Assembly (NCBI GenBank): GCA_030407315.1
Contig: JALQPE010002141.1
Location: 62,001 to 126,000, forward strand
Origin: Asparagopsis taxiformis
Taxonomy: Eukaryota; Rhodophyta; Florideophyceae; Bonnemaisoniales; Bonnemaisoniaceae
Length of the DNA: 64,000 nucleotides
Direction: 5' to 3'
This document shows positions 9,133 through 20,600 of this stretch, in pieces (position 1 is the stretch's first letter; every line of letters begins with the position of its first letter). Below the pieces are notes generated by a model. It saw only the letters and a list, made by a program, of their open reading frames with translations, was not told the DNA's origin and did not search any database. A program made the translations under genes and the position numbers.

Positions 9133-12100
9133 TCAACTATTCGATGGTACATTCTCTGACTGCGAAGTCAGAACCTGTTGCAACTTTTCTTTCTGCTTCA
9201 CCGAGTCTTTCAAACGTTGTACATCTTTCATTTTCAAAACTTCGCGCAGTTTTCGAGACTCTTCAATGAGTGCAACTTTTTCATTTTCCAATCGATCATT
9301 CTCGTCCTCGAGCCGCTGTTTTGCATTTCGTAGCGTTTGATTTGTTTCTTCAATGTTGCAGATTCTAGTAACCTCATAGAAATCACTGCTGAGTTCTCCT
9401 TTCTCAATTAGCTCCTGAAGTACATCTATCCTCCGATTCAGATTCGTTATCAGCGTTTCACGTCGTTGCACCCGACCGTTCAACCTGGCTATAGCGCCTT
9501 CTCCACGCGAGTATTGGACAAGCTTATCCTCCAGCGCATACATTCGCTTGTCTCTTGCCTGAACCGTCTCGGATAGTCGCACCAATTTCTCTTCCGCTCC
9601 TTTGCTGTCACTCAACGCTTTGTGTAGTTGTTTCATCAGCATTTCATTCTTCTCACTCACCGATGTGTATTTTGCTTCCAGATCATGTACTGTTGAGCCG
9701 TGTGTTGCCACCAGTTTTTCGTACTTTTCGCTAACCGCAGCTAGTTCTGACCCAAGTTCAATGGATTCCTGACACCCACGGCTCGCAGTTTCGATTGCGG
9801 TATTTTTCAGTTCGATAATTTCCTCCTCTAGCGTGCAGCATTTCTTCCTCAATTCATCACATGTTGCTAGTGTTTGTGACTTTGCTGTGTTTGCTTCTTC
9901 AACGCGCTCCTCGACCGCCTGCATCTCCTCCAATTGTCTCGATACATCGCGTTCTAGCGCTTCCACTGACTCTTGTTTCTTCTTGAGGCTTTCTTCTAAG
10001 TGCACCCTTTCCTGGACTTCATTAGCAATCTTTTGTTCCATATCTTTGCGCGCAGATTGCATCTCAGTCTCATGATTCTCTTCAAGTTTTTCTCTTTCTT
10101 TCGTGGCTTCTGACAACTCAGACTTTGTGTCCTCTATTCTTAACAATGCTTGACTTAGCTCTTCACTTATTTTGTCCAATTCCTCAACAGTTGATGCTTC
10201 CCTGTCCTTGGATTCTTGTAAAGCTTTTGATAACTCGTTTGTTTCAAATTCAGCTTGCTTGAGTTTGGTTTCGGTTTCTTCAAGTTTCTTGGCGATTTTC
10301 TCGAGTTCTTCTCGCGTTTGTTCCAGGTGAGTCTTTGCAAGTTCGTGATTGCCGAGTTCCTGTTCCAATTCTTTGTGCACTGCTTCCATCTCTTCTGCAT
10401 ATTTCTTTTCTCTTTCATCTCTTTCTTTTATAGCATCCGATAATTCAGACTTCAGTTCTTCGAGTTTCAGGTGTGCCTCACTCAGTTCTTCGCTCAATTT
10501 CTCCAACTCGGCCCTAGTACATGACTCGGCTTCCTTGGCTTCTTGCAGGCTTTGAGAAAGTTCGTCTCTTTCCTGTTGTGTCTTCTCCAGTACAGCTCGA
10601 TTTTCTTGAAGGTCTGTAGTGACTGTCTTACGATTCTCTTCGATTTTTTCCTTCTCCGCTGTTAGATTTGAACGCTCTTCAGTCAACTCAGCTACTTTGT
10701 TCTCATTCGATTGCAAGTCATCCTTTACTTTCGCGAGCTCACTCTCCATTCTTTTTGCTTGTTCATCGGCCTTCCCCAATGCTGCTTCGAATTTTTTCTT
10801 CTCCTCAGCGGCCTCTTTAGCAACTCTCGCTTGACCAAGTGCGGCATGGTTTCTGTGACGGTCGATTTCTCCTGTGAGGACTTTCATCTTCCTGTCCTTG
10901 TCTTTCAAATCCCTTTCCAGAGCGATTTTTTCCGTAGTTAGCTTACTAGAGGACTGGCGAGTAGAACGCAATTTGTTTTCACAATCTGCAAGCTTTGTTT
11001 TCAGAAGAGAAACCTCCTTTAGAACTGGACCGACTCCTCGCTTCTCTCGTTTAACCATTTCCGCATTTTGCTTCGAAATCTCAGCAGATTGTTTCGTGAT
11101 AGCCTCGTTTCGTTGCTTGACTATCTCCATTTCATCAAATGTCTCTCGTGCCTTACGCAGTTCCTTGGACACATACGACGCCGTAACGGACTGACTAATG
11201 ATTTCGTCCACGAGAGAAGCAGCTTGAGCCTGGGCCAGTTCAGCCATTGCTTCGTCACATTCACGTTCAGCAGCCATTCTAGATCGCTCGGCAGCTTCAT
11301 TGGAAGCTAATAGCGCCCCAACTTCGGCATTCATTGCTGAACGTTCGTATTCAATTTCAGAGCGAAGACGATGTTTTTCCTTCTCGATCTCCATTAGTTT
11401 CTTCCTGAGATCAGCTTCGACCTCGCTAGACCCAGTGCTCACCGATTTTATCTTCGGTATACGGGCGAGATCCAGTGCATAGCGTAAGCGACACTCTTCC
11501 AACGAATGTTTTTCTGAGCGCGCTGTGATTCCATCATTCATCTCAAGTGCGCTATGCTCGTCCAGAGCCTGCACAAGCACCTTGAACTTCTTTTCAAATC
11601 TAGACATTCTTTCCGCGATACTAACAGGGGATTCTTTTCGCTTCGGTGAACTGTTGGTTGAGGGAGCAGGGGGATTGGCAACCTGGGCCGAAACTCTTTG
11701 TAGCTCTTTCTTGAGTCTTTCAACTTCTTTTTCCGACCTCCGAAGCTTTGCTCGGTCATCCAGATACTCATTAGCGGAAGCATGATTCGTTACTTTCTTG
11801 GCCCGGCTAGCAAATTTCAAAGTACTGAGTGTCTCATCCATATGCAAAATTGCTGGTGTGACAGCACATATAATAGCTGTACGGGCATTTCCACCTAAGG
11901 CTGGCTGCAAAATTCTAGTGAGCTTGGAATCCCGATACGGGATGTGAACTGCTTTCTCTCCAGAGCTGAGCTTATTGATAACGGTTCCAAGAGTGAGTAG
12001 ACTCTTATTGATATGCCCTCCTTCGACGAGACGCATACCCTGAGCCTTTGTGAATGAAGCTCTTTCTGAACCCGCCAGATCCACTAAGGACAGAGTACTC

Positions 12101-12888
12101 ATGCGGACTGCGATTCCGTTATCTTTGGTGTTTAGGTCGTCCTGCTCTGGATCTGAAGAGTTCACCTCACGCGACTCAATCTTGAGTGAGAAAATTGTAT
12201 GTGAACGTGAAGAGCGGTCATTCATATTGGTTTCTCCGACAGCTCTAGCATGTTCTCCTGCAGCAATTATGGACATGACATCTTGTACGGATGTAACAAC
12301 TTCTTCACGACAATCGACAAAAACGCGTTTAGAGATGACATCCTCATGGATTTTGAGATTATCATTGCCGGGAGATAGCAGGTCTCGGATAATCTCGTTA
12401 TAAATTTCGATGTAACTTGCTCGGAGTAGATATTGCCGGCCCTTAGATGCACCCACTTCTTCAAATACAGCTGCTATTGATCTTTTGGTCACACCGGGGT
12501 CATCTTCTGTGCCCAGCATAGTATAAGTCTTTCCAGCAGCGGTCTGGCCGTATGCAAAAATGACAGTATTGACTCCTTCGACAGCCCCCTTTACGACAGG
12601 TTTTGCAACTGTTGAAAAGATTTGGGTATTGGTAGAATCCTGTTGAAAGATGTTGTCAAAGGCGAAAGAGTTGGAGGCAATGGGGCGTTCATCCACATAT
12701 TGTGTGATACATGAACTGTTTATATCCCATGATACCTTTGATTCCACACTGTTTGCTTTCTCGCGTGCATTGAGGGGACGTACTCGAACGGCAACTCGAA
12801 CACTATCAGATGAGGTAGAATTGTTGTTTGTGATAGAGGCCGGATCCTCTTCAGAAGGTTTGGACGGCAATTGTTCATTAGAAGACAT
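9133..12888 (-). CDS. Kinesin motor protein, kinesin-7 (CENP-E)-like
   Basis: A 1251-residue plus-end-type kinesin: N-terminal motor at ~29-370, then a coiled coil to almost the C-terminus. The motor has the P-loop GQTAAGKT (residues 114-121), switch I NDRSSRSHT and switch II DLAGSE followed by a HINKSLLTLG segment. The alternative P-loop and the overall layout are typical of kinesin-7/CENP-E, which moves chromosomes or cargo along microtubules. The rod is rich in E/K heptads (~385-1240) and presumably dimerises. The tail has no recognised cargo domain. ATG at 12888 is the natural start. It shares a 373-bp divergent intergenic region with the PPR-like gene. Confidence 0.93.
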   Translation of the reverse strand: MSSNEQLPSKPSEEDPASITNNNSTSSDSVRVAVRVRPLNAREKANSVESKVSWDINSSCITQYVDERPIASNSFAFDNIFQQDSTNTQIFSTVAKPVVKGAVEGVNTVIFAYGQTAAGKTYTMLGTEDDPGVTKRSIAAVFEEVGASKGRQYLLRASYIEIYNEIIRDLLSPGNDNLKIHEDVISKRVFVDCREEVVTSVQDVMSIIAAGEHARAVGETNMNDRSSRSHTIFSLKIESREVNSSDPEQDDLNTKDNGIAVRMSTLSLVDLAGSERASFTKAQGMRLVEGGHINKSLLTLGTVINKLSSGEKAVHIPYRDSKLTRILQPALGGNARTAIICAVTPAILHMDETLSTLKFASRAKKVTNHASANEYLDDRAKLRRSEKEVERLKKELQRVSAQVANPPAPSTNSSPKRKESPVSIAERMSRFEKKFKVLVQALDEHSALEMNDGITARSEKHSLEECRLRYALDLARIPKIKSVSTGSSEVEADLRKKLMEIEKEKHRLRSEIEYERSAMNAEVGALLASNEAAERSRMAAERECDEAMAELAQAQAASLVDEIISQSVTASYVSKELRKARETFDEMEIVKQRNEAITKQSAEISKQNAEMVKREKRGVGPVLKEVSLLKTKLADCENKLRSTRQSSSKLTTEKIALERDLKDKDRKMKVLTGEIDRHRNHAALGQARVAKEAAEEKKKFEAALGKADEQAKRMESELAKVKDDLQSNENKVAELTEERSNLTAEKEKIEENRKTVTTDLQENRAVLEKTQQERDELSQSLQEAKEAESCTRAELEKLSEELSEAHLKLEELKSELSDAIKERDEREKKYAEEMEAVHKELEQELGNHELAKTHLEQTREELEKIAKKLEETETKLKQAEFETNELSKALQESKDREASTVEELDKISEELSQALLRIEDTKSELSEATKEREKLEENHETEMQSARKDMEQKIANEVQERVHLEESLKKKQESVEALERDVSRQLEEMQAVEERVEEANTAKSQTLATCDELRKKCCTLEEEIIELKNTAIETASRGCQESIELGSELAAVSEKYEKLVATHGSTVHDLEAKYTSVSEKNEMLMKQLHKALSDSKGAEEKLVRLSETVQARDKRMYALEDKLVQYSRGEGAIARLNGRVQRRETLITNLNRRIDVLQELIEKGELSSDFYEVTRICNIEETNQTLRNAKQRLEDENDRLENEKVALIEESRKLREVLKMKDVQRLKDSVKQKEKLQQVLTSQSENVPSNS

Positions 12889-13261
12889 TGCGATGGCGAT
12901 AAAGAAATGGAATGAGAGAGTTTTGCGAGATAAACATAAATGGGTTGGTCGGTTGAGGTCCGAACGAAGATGCGGATAGTTTTAGGCTCGTATGTCTTCA
13001 GAGAACGACAAAACGAGTAAGGGATTTAGAAACGATGAAATTCAAATATTTGAACTCAAGCTTTATTACCTTTTGAAACCATGCAGTCACCATCCAATCG
13101 CATGCATCCTCACGAAATACGGCATCATACCACGATCACACACGTCTCCCGCCGTCCACAATGATTCTCATCTCAAGTGTGTGTACAATTGCCAATCCAG
13201 CTTCACTACTGAGGTCACGCATCTTATACTTTCAAGCAAGAAGCAAAGGACATGCGTGTGA
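12889..13261. promoter_or_regulatory. Divergent promoter region, kinesin / PPR-like gene
   Basis: A 373-bp gap between two divergent starts, so it must carry both promoters. It contains the 14-bp palindrome TTCAAATATTTGAA at 13041-13054 and a CCAAT box at 13094-13098. No TATA box is obvious. Confidence 0.5.
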
Positions 13262-14806
13262 ATGCGTGTCATCCCTTTCTATTCTCTCCAGAAATGGGGG
13301 TTACTGCTCGAATCTCCACCACCCACTATCACGACCTCGCTCATACGCCGTCTGGCAAATTCACCATCCTCAGATCACAAGGACAAGGTCGCCCGCACCA
13401 GCCGCAAAACATCCTCTGCGAAGAAGTTTCCCAAGTCTTCCAGTTCAAAAGCCGAATCAACCAACCCCAGAGCGTCCAAATCAACGGGAAAGTCCTCTAA
13501 ACTAGCTACCCAAAAATCACCGGAAAGACCTACTGCTGCCAAGCAGGAAGAGAAATCGCCGACTAGAGGTAGGCAGACGCGTGAAGCGCCGGCTGAAAAT
13601 TTGAAACCATGGCTTCAGAAATGGGCTGGTATACATTCACGGCGACATCGCATGTCGCTGCATCCAAAACTACGAGCTCTTCATGATCAGCAATCAACAG
13701 CACTCGACGCCGCATTTCGCGAAGCGCTTCGCACACCAAAAAGGCCCGCGAATATCGCAATGTCAATAGTACAAGCGGCAAATACGCAGCAATCTCACCG
13801 ATTTAAACCGTCGAGTGAATCGTTGGCATCCCTCCTGTGCGCATGCATCTGCGAGGCTGAGGCAAACGAAACAATATCCCGTCTATCCATGAACGGCGCA
13901 GACGTTGCCGCAGAGACTCTTCTGCGTATCCAACACGTATTTGATGTGCACTCAGACGTCCACCTGCTTTCAACTGTGGCGCGTGAGGCATGTCGTGATC
14001 CGGACATTTGTCGACGTGCACAACGCGCATTGTCGGTTTTGCGACTGCTGCGCTCGCGCAATCTTGTCCCGACGGCTGGCATTATTTTCGACTGCTTTAC
14101 GGCGTGTATTAGCGGACTGGATGTTGAAGCTGCCGCAACAATTATGCAATACGCGGTTTCGAACAAATTGTTTGGAACGGACGGAGCCGGTAGTGAGCTT
14201 GACTATTACAATGGTATTCTTTATGCAGCGTTGATATGTGATCAAATAAGTACGGCACAAACGGCGTATAATGAACTAGTGCGGCGCGGTCTTGGCGGAG
14301 ATGCGAGGAGCGACGGCATTTATTTGGCAGTTTGTGTGGATACGGGGAATATTTCCATGGAATCTGCAATCCGACATTCGCTACGGCTTGGTGGACACGC
14401 GATTCCGGACTGCGCATACGCGGCGCTGATCAGACGGTCGGGACGAGAGAAGGACATTGCGGCAATTCACGAGTATTACGCTGAGTTTGAGAAGAGATTA
14501 GGGGGTAATAGTGAGCGATTTCATGAGAGTTTGTGTGAAGCGTCGCTGCGGAAGCATGAGGTGGGGGTGGTGGGACAAAAGGTTGTGCTGACGGGGCGCG
14601 GCGACGCGACGTTTGCAGCGTTTCAAGCGCTGCGGACAGCGAATGGAATGGAGGAAGCAGTGAGTTTGATCAAGTACTTGCAAACGAAATACGGGTTTGA
14701 ACCGTCGAGGTTGGTATACGAAATTGTTATCGAGACGTGCTGGAGAGCTGGCGGGATGGATGTCGCCAAGCAGCTGCGAGTTGAGATGATGCAGCAGAGT
14801 AGATAA
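13262..14806 (+). CDS. PPR-like organellar RNA-binding protein (putative)
   Basis: A 514-residue protein. The N-terminal ~130 residues are basic and Ser/Thr/Lys-rich, compatible with an organelle transit peptide plus disordered linker. The remainder is a series of ~35-residue helical hairpins resembling pentatricopeptide repeats (for example GSELDYYNGILYAALICDQI and PDCAYAALIRRSGREKDIAA). PPR proteins bind organellar transcripts for processing, stability or editing. No SMR, DYW or nuclease motif is seen. ATG at 13262 is the first in frame. The repeats are divergent and need a profile search; a generic helical-repeat protein is the alternative. Confidence 0.6.
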   Translation: MRVIPFYSLQKWGLLLESPPPTITTSLIRRLANSPSSDHKDKVARTSRKTSSAKKFPKSSSSKAESTNPRASKSTGKSSKLATQKSPERPTAAKQEEKSPTRGRQTREAPAENLKPWLQKWAGIHSRRHRMSLHPKLRALHDQQSTALDAAFREALRTPKRPANIAMSIVQAANTQQSHRFKPSSESLASLLCACICEAEANETISRLSMNGADVAAETLLRIQHVFDVHSDVHLLSTVAREACRDPDICRRAQRALSVLRLLRSRNLVPTAGIIFDCFTACISGLDVEAAATIMQYAVSNKLFGTDGAGSELDYYNGILYAALICDQISTAQTAYNELVRRGLGGDARSDGIYLAVCVDTGNISMESAIRHSLRLGGHAIPDCAYAALIRRSGREKDIAAIHEYYAEFEKRLGGNSERFHESLCEASLRKHEVGVVGQKVVLTGRGDATFAAFQALRTANGMEEAVSLIKYLQTKYGFEPSRLVYEIVIETCWRAGGMDVAKQLRVEMMQQSR

Positions 14807-15019
14807 ATGAATGGTCCGCGGGCCAATTTTGCAATGTGAAAAATCATTCGTGCATCACGGATCGACCATCACGCCAAGGAGTCCAAAGTTGGCGTTACAC
14901 GTAGACTTGCAAACACCATCTGTCTGGCCCTTTTCTCACGATCCATTACTATCCCGCCGCGCGACACAAAATGTAGTAGGTTGCAACTCTCTAGTAACGA
15001 TCCAAACCAACACTCCCAG

Positions 15020-17239
15020 ATGACTATGTCGCAGTCTGCATCCGCTCCCTACGACGTCCCCGAGACCTTTCTGCATGGCTCCTTCAAGCTTTCCAAACGT
15101 CTCGCCCTCATTGATCTCGACAAAAACGACCAGCAACGAATGACAATGAAACATCGTTTGAAACGATTTCAATACTACGGAACTGTCTATGGCATATCCC
15201 ATGCCATTCATTTCTTTCCTTTGCCTCAACGACAATGCCCGTCCTCATTCACCCAGCTTATCTCACCACTCAATCGTGACCATCAACCTTCCATTGCAGT
15301 GCAAGCATTCCATGACTGGAACAATGGTGAAAGCCTCACAGCTCTTTTCTTCTCTATGATGCTCCTCGCATGGGGTGTTATTATTCAAGATAGAGCGACA
15401 ACGACTTTGCAAACTATCACCGTCAGTCGTGATCTGATACCGGATAGCATGCCAACCGACCCGGTAGAATATGATCGCAAATACTGGGCAGTCATTTCAT
15501 CCATCTTCTCAACTACTTGCGGTTTTTCTAATGCTTTCATGGACAGACCTGTCGATGTAGACTATCTCATTCACACAAAAAAGCAAGACCAAACCGCGTC
15601 ATCACATTATCAAATCTCTTACAGAGTCCTACAAGCACCTCCTTTCTATGATGAACATGTGACTATCCATCACACTCGCTTCATTTCAGCCGGATTCCGG
15701 AATGCGCGCTTCCTCATGGGCCAGGGCCTTCGAACATGCTCCGTGCACACAGACGTTATTCTCGGTCTCGAGCATGCCGAACAAATAGACCACTATATTG
15801 CAAGCAAACATTCGTCTACCTCGACCGATTATTTCATCAATGCTCAAAATATGACTTCAAAACGTCTCGGCATTCTAGTGTTGGCGCTGTTCAGTCGAAG
15901 ACGCACCACGCCCTTTCTATGTGATCAGACAGTTGAAATTGCTCAACCGGATGATCGCATTGTGCTTATCGGCATGGAGACGCAGGCTGCGCGGCGTATG
16001 TTTGAACAGTTTCTTAGTAGTGAATGGAGAACGTTTTCGAGTAATGATGTGAAGGAAACTATAGAAATGGTGGCACAACTTCATTCAGCTTATGATGATC
16101 TGAACTCTGCTTTCCTTCATACACACAACTTTATATGTCAGCCGCTTCCGGATTGTGCACAATCACACGTTTATTTTGATGTACTGTGGCGCAGCTATCT
16201 ACCTGCTGTTTCTTTGTGTTCTTCAGCGTTTCTACAAAATTTGCCAAACGAACTGCAGGATTGGAAGCAGAGTAAGGATCGTTTAGCAGAGGTGCGGAAA
16301 GTTAGTGGCCCTGTGAATGACTTGTTTACGTTAGCCATGCGGAGGAACACGCTTTGGTTCTGGGGGGAGTACTTGCACGTCCAACGGCGATTGCTTACAA
16401 GGAGATTGAAAAGTGACGGCATCAAGGTGGTGGATTCGCAGTATTCTCAGGCAGCATTGGTTTCCTCGATGTCGGGAAAGGCGAGTGCTGTGCGCGAATG
16501 CTATACAGTTTTTGACACATTAGAATTGGAGGCATATTTTATCGGGCGAAAGGGCACGGTAGCAGACGAATGTAAGATGGACTCGACGTGGGAGATGTTT
16601 GGCAAACGGCTGGATAGAGAGGATGGTAGCATTGAAATGCGTTGGCAGTATCAGGTTGCGCCTAGCAATGTGGTGGGTATTATTGGAGAAGGTGGGAGTA
16701 TGTTGGATGGCACTCCATGGGCCAAAGAGTTTTGTATCGAGTTTGAGCAAGGATACAATAACAATTGGATACCATGTTTGCGCGATCTGACGAGTTTATG
16801 GGCGTGTGGTGTGGTGAGCACATGGAATGGATATGTGGTGAATTTTGTGCGCACGGATCTGCAGAAAGGGAATAGTTGTTGTCGGATTGAAGCGAGTGAC
16901 ATTGTGGAGGGAGTTTGCTACCCTTTGATTGTGAGTTGGGGGGAGAAGGAGACGGATTGTTGGCGAATGCAGGGCAAAACGTGGCGTCTGCGAGAAAGCA
17001 AGGGTCGCGGCGCAGTGACCGGGGACATGTTGAGAGCGGACAAGAGGTATCGACGATTTAGATGGGTTGAATCTACGGAAGTGGTGTATAGTAAGGTTGG
17101 GGAGGAGATTGCGATCAAAGTGTGGCAAGCAGGTGAAGAAGATGAAAAGGACTGGTTGCAGCGGCTTCACGAAACGGTGTGTTTGGGGTCATTCAACGAA
17201 GAGGACGGTGTTGAGTGGACGCAAGTCGTTAGTTGCTGA
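15020..17239 (+). CDS. Hypothetical protein, 739 residues, possibly lineage-specific
   Basis: I do not recognise this protein. The open frame starts earlier at a TTG (14981), but the first ATG is at 15020. The sequence is globular rather than repetitive, with many Trp and Tyr residues and one moderately hydrophobic patch near residue 110 (ALFFSMMLLAWGVIIQD). The C-terminal third is Trp-rich (DCWRMQGKTWRLRES). No kinase, nuclease, hydrolase or nucleotide-binding motif is evident. It lies ~210 bp after the PPR-like gene on the same strand and ~400 bp before the SPOC gene. Length and composition argue for a real gene. Confidence 0.7.
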   Translation: MTMSQSASAPYDVPETFLHGSFKLSKRLALIDLDKNDQQRMTMKHRLKRFQYYGTVYGISHAIHFFPLPQRQCPSSFTQLISPLNRDHQPSIAVQAFHDWNNGESLTALFFSMMLLAWGVIIQDRATTTLQTITVSRDLIPDSMPTDPVEYDRKYWAVISSIFSTTCGFSNAFMDRPVDVDYLIHTKKQDQTASSHYQISYRVLQAPPFYDEHVTIHHTRFISAGFRNARFLMGQGLRTCSVHTDVILGLEHAEQIDHYIASKHSSTSTDYFINAQNMTSKRLGILVLALFSRRRTTPFLCDQTVEIAQPDDRIVLIGMETQAARRMFEQFLSSEWRTFSSNDVKETIEMVAQLHSAYDDLNSAFLHTHNFICQPLPDCAQSHVYFDVLWRSYLPAVSLCSSAFLQNLPNELQDWKQSKDRLAEVRKVSGPVNDLFTLAMRRNTLWFWGEYLHVQRRLLTRRLKSDGIKVVDSQYSQAALVSSMSGKASAVRECYTVFDTLELEAYFIGRKGTVADECKMDSTWEMFGKRLDREDGSIEMRWQYQVAPSNVVGIIGEGGSMLDGTPWAKEFCIEFEQGYNNNWIPCLRDLTSLWACGVVSTWNGYVVNFVRTDLQKGNSCCRIEASDIVEGVCYPLIVSWGEKETDCWRMQGKTWRLRESKGRGAVTGDMLRADKRYRRFRWVESTEVVYSKVGEEIAIKVWQAGEEDEKDWLQRLHETVCLGSFNEEDGVEWTQVVSC

Positions 17240-17642
17240 CATGAAAAGGCTGTCGACAGTGTCGCGAATGGTGACCACAAATTAGATAATTGAAAATAAT
17301 ATTTCAGTGCGCAATGTGCAGGCTACGGCTGGCCAGGACAGGGCAGCATTGGACTGCACTGCACTGCACTGCACTGCATTGCACTGCACTGCATTGTACT
17401 GCATTGCGCAGCGCAGCGCAGTGGAATGAACGGCAGTGGTAATCTGACCAGCACAGCACAGCAGCCGCTTTAGTCTCCAACAAACGAATGGCAACTGCGT
17501 GCTGCACACCTTCGCTGCGCCGACTCGCCATTTCCCCCCCGTATCCGCCGTCCGCCCCCGCACAGACCTTTGCACCCAACGCCCCGCTTCCGTCCTTTTC
17601 ACCACTCATCTAAACCCTCCGCTGCTTCCATCTTCCACCGCG
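17240..17642. promoter_or_regulatory. Upstream region of SPOC-domain gene
   Basis: A 403-bp stretch between the orphan stop and the ATG at 17643. It carries the CTGCA-type tandem repeat described separately, then a pyrimidine-rich leader (many CC and TCC runs) leading into the start codon. No TATA box is obvious. Confidence 0.5.
17353..17421. repeat. Degenerate CTGCA pentanucleotide microsatellite
   Basis: Tandem CTGCA units run from 17353 to about 17405, with single-base variants (CTGCATTG, TACTG), then degrade into a GCGCA-type run. It lies about 230-290 bp before the ATG of the RRM/SPOC gene, so it is probably promoter or 5' leader sequence. Length polymorphism between strains would be expected. 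Confidence 0.85.
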
Positions 17643-20600
17643 ATGGTCAACGACCACACTCGCCGCGACGAAGCATGGCAGTACGAGCGTGTGCCTGATC
17701 GACGACCCGGAAAGAAGGCTCGTACCTCAGACCCTCAACCTCCTCCGGACATTCGCCCCGATGCCCCGCGCCAACGTGATAGACACCGCGACCACGACCG
17801 CCGTCGTGACCGCGACCGAGATCCCGATCGTTCCCGCGAAAGAGACCGTGATCATTCCCGTGAACGCGACCACGACCGCGACCATTCCTATGATAGATAC
17901 CGTGACCATTCACGCTACGAAGATCGCTATCCCTCCCATCGTGACCTTCCCGAACGTGATGCCCCGCCCTCGCCTCCTCCCGCTCCTGTCGACACCCGCG
18001 ATGCCCCCAAATCCCCTCCACATTCCGCTCCACCACCGCCCCCCAATTCCTCCTCGGCACCACCGCCCCCATCCTCTCCCTCTGCACCTGCCCCGCCGTC
18101 CGCTTTCAGACTCCTTTTGGCCAATTTGAGTTACAACACATCCGAAGAAGCTATCATTGACTTTTTCAATGACGTCGGCGTTGACGTTACTAAATGCGAC
18201 CTCGTCAAGGTCAGTCCCGAGAATCGCGTGAATGGTAATGCATACGTCTGGGTGCTCGATAAGCGCAGTTTGGATATAGCCCTCGAGCAAGATGGTCGCG
18301 ACTTTTTCGGCCGCAAGCTGCGCGTATCTGCTATGGATGATGACCAACGTACCGCATGTGTACGTGGTATGCGTATTCGCTCTACTGCTGCAGATGTCCG
18401 TGATCTCTTTCATGGCTGCCAAATTGTCGATGTTAGGTCGCATCAGGTTAAAGGTGGCCCGCCAGATATGGCTACTTGGTTTGTAGATTTTGCAGATGAC
18501 GAAAGCTTCCAACGTGCATTGGCACTCGACCGTTCCAAACCCGGCCTTATGATTTGTATTGCTACTGCTCACCGTGAGCGCTCTACGCCTCGTACACCGC
18601 GCGAACGAGGTGGAGGCCCCGGCTACGATGAATTTGATCGAAATTCACGCAATGATATGTACAGGAGACCGTCGGATCCGCCAGACCGAAATGGCTCCTC
18701 CAATGGTGCTCCAGCACCTGGTAATTCTTCCGGCATGGTTCCGCCTGGTGGAAGAGCTAGAAGCAGTAGCCGCAGTAGGTCACCAAGTCGATATGGTTCC
18801 AGGTCTCATATGCAAGGCAGATACCCTGATCACGGTAGATCTCGTCATGATCGTCGTGGCGACATGGATCGCCCAGATCGTTATGCTCCTCGATCACATG
18901 ACCGAGACCGCGATAGGGACAGAGACCGCGATAGAGATCGTGATCGTGATAGGGACCGCCGCTATTCACCTCGTGGCGATCGTTATGGTGATAGGGACAG
19001 AGATCGCGACTATGATCGTCGGAGAGACCGTGATTACCGCCGCGGCGATATGGATCCCCACTACGATCGAGATCGTGACTGGGATGACAGGCGTAGAGAT
19101 CGCAATTACGATCGTATGCCTATGGGCAGTCGCCATGAACGCGACATGTACGACCCACGCTACGTTCCAGACCCCCGTGATCATAGGGACGAGCCACTCG
19201 ATCCTGCTCTAACCGTCGTACTTACGAATCTCCCATTCTGCGAAGATCGTGAACGTGTTGTCCACAATCTTGGCAGAACTTTGGAGGATTTGTCTGAAGA
19301 TCTCAAGATCCGTGACATTATCCCTGTGGGTAGACGTTGTGGTGCGTGCGTTGTCATCTTCCGAGATGAGGAATCACAAAAGCGTGCTGTTGCTCTACAA
19401 GCACTGCCCATCAATTCTCGGAAGGTGAACATTCTGGCACTTGAAGTCCCATCGGTTGCTCGTGTTCAAAAACTTGCACAAGGTTTCTCTCCTGAAGATA
19501 TTCTTGATGATATGCATCGGAACTATGGTGTGGACTCGTTGTTTATCAAGATGAAGCAAGCAGATCAGCTTTTGTTGGGCATCGATGATACTAGCTACCT
19601 GATCAAGCTACTTGATATTGACGGTCGACCGTTGTTGCACTCGCGCTATGCCACAATCTCCTATATACCGAGTCGTCCGCACTCGGATGGTATGGGAGGC
19701 CGTGGACGACGTCCAACTGACGAGCGTGACGACCCAAACGGCCGTTCAGGGAGCTACAGAGACCGTGACGCCCGCGATGATCCGGATATGTCTGGCAAAG
19801 ATCGGAAGCGTAATCCAGAGGGTGGAAATGGCGATCGTCGAGAGCATGACTCTCGTCGTGGTGGTAGTGATCGTGATTCCCGTTCATACCAACAGAATAA
19901 TGATGAATGGAAGATTCGCCTGGATGACATTCCAAATAATGTGTCGAAAGAGGATGTCAAAAGCGCTTTGGCAAAGCTCGATGTGTTTGGAGTTATGGTT
20001 GACTTTATTGAGTCGAAGAGTGCAATTGTACATGGTGGTGTCAACGGCCAGGCCGAAATGGAAACTGTGCTAGCACTCCCTTCTAGGAAAGTTGACGGGT
20101 CACTCGTTCTTCCAGGAGTGACAACCAGATCCATTGGCAAGAGCCCAGTGAGACCAGCTCCACCAATGTCAGGAGATACACAAGGCTCCCCTCCTGGCCC
20201 ATCCCGGAAGAAGCAGAAGCTTCTGGACGGTAGTGTTGGTATATCTACTGCGCCAGGTAGTTCTACCCGAGGTCTACGTGTCTCTCCAATGACCCCTTCG
20301 CCGGGAGACTACTTTTCATCATCCAGGCCGAGGAAGCCAGTGGACCCAGACCTGCCTGAAACATGCCGAAGACTTGAATCGTTGCGATCTCTCATCATGG
20401 ATAGCGGTACTCATGACACTAATGAGAATTATTTGGCATTCTGCAACTCGCTACACACTCTTCTAGAACCACAGAAGTTACGATACACATTGGAGAGTGA
20501 CACTGATATTCGCCCTCCGCTCATCTGGTCGGGATCTATCACGAAAGGGGCAAGAGCTTCATGTGAAGGGTTTCTTGTTTTGCGCTCAAACCAAGATGAA

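Noticed and set aside
13041..13054. AT-rich palindrome TTCAAATATTTGAA in the kinesin/PPR promoter
   Set aside because: Kept only as a note: short AT palindromes are common by chance.
18830..19080. Simple-sequence repeat in coding DNA
   Set aside because: It is the DNA of the RD-dipeptide block in the SPOC protein, not an independent repeat element.
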